A stretch of DNA of 64,000 bases, from positions 1 to 64,000 of the forward strand of contig CAJTOM010000002.1 of NCBI GenBank assembly GCA_910577915.1, read 5' to 3'. This document shows, in pieces, positions 58,428-64,000 of this stretch. The stretch's first letter is position 1, and each line of letters begins with the position of its first letter. The position numbers were made by a program, and so were the translations under genes. Origin of the DNA: an uncultured Oscillospiraceae bacterium (GTDB lineage: Bacteria > Bacillota > Clostridia > Oscillospirales > Oscillospiraceae). The notes beneath the pieces were generated by a model. It saw nothing but the letters and a program-made list of their open reading frames with translations, made no database searches and was not told the origin of the DNA.

Positions 58428-59291
58428 ATGCGAACAGCCATTATTACGGACAGCAACAGCGGCGTCACCGCCCAGGAGGCCCAGCGTCTGGGGGTCTGGG
58501 TGGTGCCCATGCCCATCATTGTGGACAGCCGGACCCGCTTCGAGGGGGTGGACCTGTTTGCGGAGGAGTTCTACCGCCTTCTGGCCCAGGGGCACAGCGT
58601 GTCCACCTCCCAGCCCGCCCCCGGCGACCTCACCGGCCTGTGGGACCGGGTGCTGGCGGAGGGGTGGGACGAGATCGTCTATATCCCCATGTCCAGCGGC
58701 CTGAGCAGCTCCTGCCAGACCGCCGCCGTCCTGGCCGCCGCCTACGGGGGCCGGGTCCAGGTGGCGGACAACCACCAGATCTCCGTTCCCCAGAAGAACG
58801 CCGTGCGGGACGCCGCGGCCCTGGCGGCGGCGGGTCTCCCGGCGGCGGAGATCCGCCGCCGGCTGGAGGAGGCCGGCGTGGACTCCCTCATCTATATCGG
58901 TGTGGACACCCTGGAGTACCTCAAGCGGGGCGGGCGGATCACCCCGGCGGCGGCGGCCGTGGGCTCCCTGCTGCACATCAAGCCTCTTCTGACCATCCGG
59001 GGGGAGAAGCTGGATATATTCGCCAAGGTCCGCGGCGTCCGCCGCTGCAAGGAGCGCCTGCTGGAGGCCATGGCTGCCAGCGCGGCGGAGTACCGCCGGA
59101 GGGGCGTGCCCATCCGCGTCGACGCCTCCGGGACCTTTACGGACCCGGAGGAGGAGCGGGAGTGGCTGGATCTGGCCGCCCGGACCTTCCCCGGCGAGGA
59201 GATCGGCTACGACCCACTGACCCTCAGCGTCGGGGCCCACACCGGCCCCGGAGCCTTCGCCATGGGGATCAGCCGCAGGATCGAGCCGTAA
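58428..59291 (+). CDS. DegV-family fatty-acid-binding protein (second copy)
   Basis: The 287-residue protein is a second DegV/FakB-like protein: ITDSNSGVTAQEAQRLGV at the start, VSTSQPAPGDLTGLW and VYIPMSSGLSSSCQTAA (headgroup loops), VDTLEYLKRGGRITPAAAAVG and the C-terminal GAHTGPGAFAMG. AAAGGGG precedes the ATG. It lies directly behind the MATE exporter and is closed by a strong terminator. The two DegV proteins of the window are not close copies and probably prefer different fatty acids. Confidence 0.93.
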   Translation: MRTAIITDSNSGVTAQEAQRLGVWVVPMPIIVDSRTRFEGVDLFAEEFYRLLAQGHSVSTSQPAPGDLTGLWDRVLAEGWDEIVYIPMSSGLSSSCQTAAVLAAAYGGRVQVADNHQISVPQKNAVRDAAALAAAGLPAAEIRRRLEEAGVDSLIYIGVDTLEYLKRGGRITPAAAAVGSLLHIKPLLTIRGEKLDIFAKVRGVRRCKERLLEAMAASAAEYRRRGVPIRVDASGTFTDPEEEREWLDLAARTFPGEEIGYDPLTLSVGAHTGPGAFAMGISRRIEP

Positions 59292-59302
59292 AACCGGCAT
59301 AC

Positions 59303-59338
59303 GGAAAGGGCCGCCTTCCTAAGAAGGCGGCCCTTTCC
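59303..59338 (+). terminator. Terminator of the MATE-degV unit
   Basis: GGAAAGGGCCGCCTTC and GAAGGCGGCCCTTTCC pair perfectly around CTAA, followed by TT. Confidence 0.9.
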
Positions 59339-59370
59339 TTGATGGAGAAGATTGAGGAAAAACGATACAA

Positions 59371-59395
59371 CAGTTTAGGTTTCTCTCCTAAACTG
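59371..59395. repeat. 9-bp hairpin in an AT-rich gap
   Basis: CAGTTTAGG and CCTAAACTG pair around TTTCTCT. The surrounding 59341-59490 is clearly richer in A and T than the genes on both sides and contains no supported frame. Confidence 0.6.
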
Positions 59396-59464
59396 GCTAT
59401 ATTTTACCAGTTTCCATCACTTTTTGTCAATGTGGATTTTATCTAAAATTTCATGACATGTGAC

Positions 59465-59568
59465 CTGTCAATTATCATATATGCCAAAAAAGCGCCTGTA
59501 AATTTAGCGATAAAGACAATTGACAGCCCCTGCGTTTTCCTCAGAAGGACACCCGATTTACAGGCGCT
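59465..59568 (-). terminator. nagA terminator with long loop and interleaved inverted repeats
   Basis: On the minus strand AGCGCCTGTAAAT (59556-59568, overlapping the nagA stop) and ATTTACAGGCGCT (59491-59503) can pair across a 52-base loop and are followed by TTTTT. A second pair, CTGTCAATT and AATTGACAG (59465-59473, 59518-59526), interleaves with it, so both stems together would make a pseudoknot. Confidence 0.6.
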
Positions 59569-60655
59569 GGCCGTCCACGAAGACCGCCTTGAGGGCCAGG
59601 CTCTCATCCAGCACCAGCAGGTCGGCGCACCGGCCCTGGGCGATGACGCCGGCGTCCAGCCCGACGGCCTGGGCGGGGGCGGTGGAGGCGGCGTAGACGG
59701 CGGCCTCCAGGGACAGGCCGAAGCGCACCACATTGCGCACCGCGTCCAGCAGGGAGATGGAGGACCCGGCCAGGGTGCCGTCCAGCAGGGTGGCCTTGTG
59801 GTTTTTCACCACGATGGGCTGGCCGCCCAGCTCATAGTCCCCGTCGGGCATCCCGGCGCAGCGCAGGGAGTCGGAGATCAGGTTCAGCCTCTCGCCGAAG
59901 ATCCGGCTGGTGACCCGGATGACGGAGGGGTGGATGTGGAGCCCGTCGCAGATGAGCTCCACGCTGGCGCCGGCGTCGAAGGCCGCGCCGATGACCCCCG
60001 GGGCCCGGTGGAGGAAGGAGGGCATGCCGTTGTAGAGGTGGGTGGCGTGGGTGGCCCCGGCCTGGAAGCCAGCCATGGCGGTGTCATAGTCCGCCGTGGT
60101 GTGGCCCAGGGAGACGGTGCAGACCTGGGAGAGCTCCCGGATAAAGGGGATGGCCCCCTCCTCCTCGCAGGCCACGGTGACCAGCTTTACCCGGCCGCCG
60201 CTGGCCTCGTTGAGCCGGTGGAAGAGGGCGGCGTCGGGCCGGTGGAGGTTCTCCGCTGCCTGGGCCCCCCGCTTGGCGTAGCTGAGGAAGGGCCCCTCCA
60301 GGTGGATGCCGGCGCACTTGGCCCCGCCGTTGGGCCGGAAGTCCCGGATGGCGTGCATGGCGGGGGTGAGGGTCTCCTCCTTGAGGGTCATGGTGGTGGC
60401 CAGGAAGCTGGTGACGCCGCTGGCGGCGTAGTAGTCCGCCAGGGGCTGAAGGCCGGAGGGCTTTCCGTCGGAGAAGTCCTCCCCCACGGCCCCGTGGGTG
60501 TGGATGTCCACCAGGCCGGGGATCACATAGCACCCGGCGGCGTCCAGGTCCCCCTGGCCGGGGAGCCGGCCGATGGCGGTGATGGTCCTGTCAAACTGGA
60601 TGTCGGCCTGGGTGAAGGACCTGCCCAGAAAAAGCTTCGCGTTTTTGATCAGCAT
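59558..60655 (-). CDS. nagA: N-acetylglucosamine-6-phosphate deacetylase
   Basis: The 365-residue cytosolic enzyme removes the acetyl group from GlcNAc-6-phosphate during amino-sugar use and cell-wall recycling. It has the metal motif GLVDIHTHGAVGEDF (near residue 50), HLEGPFLS (near 118), SLGHTTADY and THLYNGMPSF, and the catalytic Asp in LISDSLRCAG (near 265). GGAGGAG lies 8 bases before the ATG at 60655. nagB is absent. It follows the yycI-like gene after 139 bases that contain a possible promoter and two GC hairpins. Confidence 0.95.
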   Translation of the reverse strand: MLIKNAKLFLGRSFTQADIQFDRTITAIGRLPGQGDLDAAGCYVIPGLVDIHTHGAVGEDFSDGKPSGLQPLADYYAASGVTSFLATTMTLKEETLTPAMHAIRDFRPNGGAKCAGIHLEGPFLSYAKRGAQAAENLHRPDAALFHRLNEASGGRVKLVTVACEEEGAIPFIRELSQVCTVSLGHTTADYDTAMAGFQAGATHATHLYNGMPSFLHRAPGVIGAAFDAGASVELICDGLHIHPSVIRVTSRIFGERLNLISDSLRCAGMPDGDYELGGQPIVVKNHKATLLDGTLAGSSISLLDAVRNVVRFGLSLEAAVYAASTAPAQAVGLDAGVIAQGRCADLLVLDESLALKAVFVDGQRL

Positions 60656-60743
60656 AGTTTGTACTCCTCCTCTGTCGGGCGGGTGTCCCGCCCCGTATTG
60701 CTGCGGGCCGGAGGGTCCTCCGGCGGCGGTGTTCATAGGCTAT

Positions 60744-60772
60744 ACTGTACCACGACGGCCGGAAAATGTATA
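60744..60772 (-). promoter_or_regulatory. Possible nagA promoter
   Basis: On the minus strand TATACA (60767-60772), a 17-base spacer and TACAGT (60744-60749). Two GC hairpins (60678-60694 and 60707-60724) lie in the predicted leader. Confidence 0.5.
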
Positions 60773-60794
60773 GCGGTTTTGGAAATTTTTGCGC

Positions 60795-61595
60795 TCAGTG
60801 CCGGGAGACCTCCCCCGTGGCGCAGTCCACGAAGTAGGTGTAGGTGTCCGTCTCCACCTGCCACTTGGGCAGCAGCCGCAGGGTGCCGCCCCCCTGGAGC
60901 TCGTAGACGCAGGACACGCCGGTGACCTCGCTGCACACGATGCCGGCAGCGGCCCGGTGGTCCAGAAAGCGCACCAGGGCGGTGATGCAGCTCATGCGCC
61001 CCCCGGCCTCCGGGGAGGCGTCCTCCAGGCTGACGTGGGCCCCGCTGACGGCCGTCAGCACCCCCCGGTCGAAGCGCAGGGTCACGCCGCACCCGGCCAC
61101 GGGCACCCCCTGGACCTGCTGGACGGCGGTGACGGTGCCGCTGCGCTCCTTGATCTGGAGCACCGCATTCTCGTAGCCGAACTGACGGCAGAACTGCCGG
61201 GCGAACTCCGTGATGTCGTCCACCGCCAAGGTCAGCCGGCTGCCGTCGAAGCTGCCCCCGGCCCGGAACTGGATGGTCCCGCAGTCTCCGGCGTAGCTGT
61301 AGATGCCGCCGCCTTGGCTGGCGGAGACGGCGCTGCCCCCCAGCAGGCAGGCGGCGATGGCCTGCTCCGTCTCCTCCCGCCGGACCAGGGCAAGGGGGGT
61401 GAGGGGCTGCTGGCGCAGGTCAACGCTGTCGTCCAGGGCCAGCTGTCCGGCGGCGTAGAGGGCGCGGAGCTGTCCGTCGGCCTCCCTGGCGCTGTGCCGG
61501 GCCTGGAGGTGCTGGTGCCCCAGCAGGAGCAGCAGGACGGCGTTGAGCAGCAGCAGAATCAGTATGGCGATGTTTTTCAGTCGGCAGGTCTCCAA
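60795..61595 (-). CDS. YycI-like regulatory protein of the Wal system
   Basis: The 266-residue protein has one N-terminal membrane helix (residues about 8-26, very Leu-rich) and an extracellular part with the two-lobed pattern of YycI, including DDITEFARQFCRQFG and a C-terminal WQVETDTYTYFVD. In Bacillus YycI and YycH hold WalK in check at the membrane. Position supports the call: it is third in walK-yycH-yycI order. Sequence similarity by eye is moderate, so the name is tentative. It lies 23 bases behind the yycH-like gene. Confidence 0.65.
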   Translation of the reverse strand: METCRLKNIAILILLLLNAVLLLLLGHQHLQARHSAREADGQLRALYAAGQLALDDSVDLRQQPLTPLALVRREETEQAIAACLLGGSAVSASQGGGIYSYAGDCGTIQFRAGGSFDGSRLTLAVDDITEFARQFCRQFGYENAVLQIKERSGTVTAVQQVQGVPVAGCGVTLRFDRGVLTAVSGAHVSLEDASPEAGGRMSCITALVRFLDHRAAAGIVCSEVTGVSCVYELQGGGTLRLLPKWQVETDTYTYFVDCATGEVSRH

Positions 61596-61618
61596 AAGAG
61601 CCTCCTTTCAGGGTTGCC

Positions 61619-62890
61619 CTATCCCGCCAGCCAGCAGGCCTTCAGGGCGCCGGCCCCCTCGTCCACGTAGCCCACGGACAGCTCCGTACCGGGGTAGAGG
61701 GAGCCCAGGGCCTGGGCCATGCCGGAGGGCAGCAGAGGGGCGGCCTCCTCCTGGGGGGTGTAGCTCCGGCAGCGGTAAGAGAAGGCGGTGACGGCCGCGC
61801 CGGTGATGGTGACGGTCAGCGCGTCCCCCTCGTCTGGGAAGAGGACGGGGACGCCTCCGGCCTGGTAGCGGAACGAAACCGTATAGCCTGTCTCCGTCCT
61901 CTCCAGCCCGCTCAGGTACACCGGCGACGCGCCGGTGCCCTCGGTGAGGGCCAGGGCCAGGCGGGCGGCGGCGGCCAGGGCCTCCGTGACGCCGGGGCTC
62001 TCCCCGGCGCAGGGCACCTGGTAGAGAGGGGAGGAGGTCTCCCCCTGGCTGCGGAAGCTGACGGTGCCGTCGGGGCTGATGCGCAGGGAGCGGGGGGACT
62101 CCTCCACCACCTCCGCGCCGGAACCGGTCTCCGTGTAGCGGGAGAGGGTGTGGGCGTTGAAGTCCAGGGCGGTGAGCAGGTTATAGGCGGAGTAGCCGGC
62201 GGGGGACTCCCCCAGCAGGTCCGGCAGATCGGCTGTCTCCGCCGGCAGCACGGTGTAGGGGGCCAGCGTGGCGTAGTTGGTCTCATAGGCGAAGCCCCCG
62301 CCGTTGGGGGAGAAGAGGGCGCACACGTCCTCCACCGCCGAGGCGGGCAGGGCGGTGAAGCAGCGGTAAACGCCCCCCTCCTGGTCCCGGAGGTAGAGCA
62401 TGGCGGTCTCCTCCTCCCCGGTGGTCAGGGCCATGCTGCGCACGGGCCGGTCCAGGGCGGCCTCCTCCCCCAGCCAGGCCGCCGCCGCGGCCAGGGGCAG
62501 CTCCACCGTCAGATCCAGGTACAGCCCTTGGCCCTCCAGCGCATTCCGCAGGGTCTTGTCCGCCGCCGCGGCGGGGTCCGCCGCGGACCCCAGGGCCTCC
62601 CGGAACAGGGGGAGCACCTGTTGGAGCTGGGGGGCGTCGGAGGGGAGATAGAGCTGGGCGCAGCGGCCGTACCGCTCCGCGCCGGTGACCACCAGATGGA
62701 CGGAGGGGAAGAGGGCCGCGCCGGCGGCTGGCTGCTCCTCCGCCGCCGGGCGGGAGGAGAGCAGGGTCTGCACCTGCTGGGCCCAGCTGCTGTGGAACAT
62801 CGGCAGCCGGGAGAGCAGAAAGAGGGCGGACAGGGTCAGCAGCACCAGCGCCATGTTCTGGAGGTGGCCGACCAGCTGCTTTTTACTCAT
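61619..62890 (-). CDS. YycH-like regulatory protein of the Wal system
   Basis: The 423-residue protein has a single N-terminal membrane helix (residues about 10-28, ALVLLTLSALFLLSRL) and a large extracellular part that includes FAYETNYATLAPYTVLP and RISPDGTVSFRS, consistent with YycH, which with YycI controls the sensor kinase WalK. Its start overlaps the end of walK by 8 bases, so it is translated from the same message. The identification rests mainly on topology, length and gene order. Confidence 0.68.
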   Translation of the reverse strand: MSKKQLVGHLQNMALVLLTLSALFLLSRLPMFHSSWAQQVQTLLSSRPAAEEQPAAGAALFPSVHLVVTGAERYGRCAQLYLPSDAPQLQQVLPLFREALGSAADPAAAADKTLRNALEGQGLYLDLTVELPLAAAAAWLGEEAALDRPVRSMALTTGEEETAMLYLRDQEGGVYRCFTALPASAVEDVCALFSPNGGGFAYETNYATLAPYTVLPAETADLPDLLGESPAGYSAYNLLTALDFNAHTLSRYTETGSGAEVVEESPRSLRISPDGTVSFRSQGETSSPLYQVPCAGESPGVTEALAAAARLALALTEGTGASPVYLSGLERTETGYTVSFRYQAGGVPVLFPDEGDALTVTITGAAVTAFSYRCRSYTPQEEAAPLLPSGMAQALGSLYPGTELSVGYVDEGAGALKACWLAG

Positions 62891-64000
62891 GCCGCGCCTC
62901 CCCGCTCTGCCGGATGGGCAGGACGATGCGCACCGTGGTGCCGGGTCCCTCGTGGTCCGTCAGGGCGATGCTGCCGTGGTGGCGCAGCACGATCTCCCGG
63001 GCGATGGACAGGCCCAGGCCCGTGCCGCCGCTCTCCCGGGAGCGGGCCTTGTCCACCCGGTAGAAGCGGTCGAAGATCCGCTCCCGGTCCTGCTGGGGGA
63101 TGCCGATGCCGGTGTCGGAGACCTCGATCCACACGTTCCCCCCCCGGATGCCGGCATCCACGGTGATGGAGCCGCCGTCGGGGGTGTACTTGATGGAGTT
63201 GCCGATGACGTTCATCATCACCTGCTCCAGCCGGCTGCGGTCCCCCGTCACCATGGGCAGGGTCCGGCCGTACCGGCGCACCAGGGTGTGGCCCCGGCGC
63301 TGGGCCTCCAGCTCCACCGCCCGGCACACGCTGTCGATGGCGTCCAGCAGGGGGAAGCGGACCATCTTGATCTCCGCCCGGCCGGAGTCCAGGCGGCTGA
63401 GGGTGAGCAGATCCTGGACGATGCGGGTCATGCGGTCGGTCTCGCTGATGATGACGTCCAGGAAGCTGTTCTCCATATCCCGGGGGATGTCGTCCCCGTC
63501 CCGGAGGGTCTCGGCGTAGCTGCGCACGTTGGTGAGGGGGGTGCGCAGCTCGTGGGAGACGTTGGCCACGAACTCCTTGCGCATCTCCTCGTTTTTCCGC
63601 TGGGCGGTGACGTCGTGCATCACGGCCATGGCGCTGCCGTCCTCCCCCTCGGACACGGGGGCCAGGTACAGCTCCAGAATCCGCCCGCCCACCGTCAGCT
63701 CCCCGGAGAGGAAGTTGGGCCGCTGGAGCCCCATGACCTGCCGGAGGGGAAACTGTCTGCCGAAGAGGGCGTCGTAGTCGTAGAAGGACACCTCCCGGCC
63801 CAGCATCTGGCTGGCGGCGGGGTTGCTGGTGAGGATGGATCCGTCTCCTGCGAAGGAGACCACGCCGTCGGTCATATGGAGGAAGAGGGTGTCCAGCTTG
63901 TTGCGCTCGTTCTCCACCGCCTCCAGGGTGTCCTGGAGGACAGAGGCCATGTCGTTGAAGGTGGTGGTGAGGATACCGATCTCGTCGGTGGACTCCACGG
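62883..64000 (-). CDS. walK: Sensor histidine kinase WalK, N-terminus beyond the window
   Basis: The visible 372 residues start within a HAMP domain (DEIGILTTTFNDMASVL), then a PAS domain (about 35-130), the phosphoacceptor helix with VANVSHELRTPLTNVRSYAE (His near residue 150) and the ATPase domain with N box VIGNSIKYTPDG, DTGIGIPQQDRERIFDRFYRVD and GGTGLGLSIA. The membrane helices and outer sensor loop lie beyond base 64000. WalK controls cell-wall metabolism and is essential in many Firmicutes. The gene order walK-yycH-yycI is the standard one. Confidence 0.92.
   Translation of the reverse strand, partial: VESTDEIGILTTTFNDMASVLQDTLEAVENERNKLDTLFLHMTDGVVSFAGDGSILTSNPAASQMLGREVSFYDYDALFGRQFPLRQVMGLQRPNFLSGELTVGGRILELYLAPVSEGEDGSAMAVMHDVTAQRKNEEMRKEFVANVSHELRTPLTNVRSYAETLRDGDDIPRDMENSFLDVIISETDRMTRIVQDLLTLSRLDSGRAEIKMVRFPLLDAIDSVCRAVELEAQRRGHTLVRRYGRTLPMVTGDRSRLEQVMMNVIGNSIKYTPDGGSITVDAGIRGGNVWIEVSDTGIGIPQQDRERIFDRFYRVDKARSRESGGTGLGLSIAREIVLRHHGSIALTDHEGPGTTVRIVLPIRQSGEARHE

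Overview
The window is GC-rich chromosomal DNA of a Gram-positive, endospore-forming anaerobe. It looks most like a member of the Clostridia, family Oscillospiraceae (the Flavonifractor / Lawsonibacter / Intestinimonas type); the family assignment is an inference. The evidence is: strong AGGAGG ribosome sites; many TTGACA-N17-TATAAT promoters; the sporulation genes yabP and yabQ behind a SigE-like promoter; a long-form hibernation factor; an infC gene that appears to start with AUU; WalK/YycH/YycI-like genes; an S-layer-anchored giant subtilase; and anaerobic-lifestyle genes (FprA flavo-diiron protein, a stand-alone NrdD-like glycyl-radical domain beside a Crp/Fnr regulator). No rRNA, tRNA or CRISPR array was seen.

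Layout. 0-6.3 kb: thiI, an Xre regulator with a divergent membrane protein, a thioesterase, a zinc-ribbon membrane protein, a ZIP metal transporter and pepF. 6.4-10.8 kb: an accessory module of an ABC exporter preceded by a 21-residue micropeptide, divergent from a YhfC-type intramembrane protease, a membrane-anchored MerR regulator, two small membrane proteins sharing the MerR tail, and a YbjQ-like protein. Two identical 19-bp-spacer MerR promoters tie it together. A MITE-like repeat sits at the end of merR. 10.9-14.1 kb: glutaminase, hpf, a possible small RNA, yabP, and a yabQ reading frame fused to divIC. 14.2-18.7 kb: glgX, a CPBP protease, a cysteine desulfurase-like enzyme and the NrdD-like domain. 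18.8-21.3 kb: a Crp/Fnr regulator and four phage tail-fibre-like genes with no other phage genes. 21.6-28.3 kb: polysaccharide deacetylase, glycosyltransferase, ECF sigma/anti-sigma pair, proA and an ArsR-type regulator. 28.6-35.4 kb: a 2250-residue S8 protease with SLH repeats.

35.5-40.5 kb: trmO, a double GNAT protein with a structured leader, a lipoprotein and fprA. 40.6-49.3 kb: the translation block, all on the minus strand: infC-rpmI-rplT behind an attenuator-like leader, and rimP-nusA-mazG-ylxR-ylxQ-infB-(48-residue protein)-[Xre cassette]-rbfA-nrnA. Two things depart from the usual gene order here: a MazG-like gene between nusA and ylxR, and a self-regulated Xre cassette between infB and rbfA. 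49.5-64 kb: a YfbR-like nucleotidase, an Xre membrane protein with downstream lipoprotein and zinc-ribbon genes, a methyltransferase, asparaginase and malQ, two DegV proteins flanking a MATE exporter, nagA, yycI-like, yycH-like and the truncated walK.

The most unusual system is the 6.4-10.8 kb module. A membrane-bound MerR regulator, an intramembrane protease under an identical operator, small membrane paralogues of the regulator's anchor, and a divergent exporter with a micropeptide suggest an envelope-sensing circuit that may work by regulated proteolysis. That function is inferred; the arrangement is visible in the sequence.
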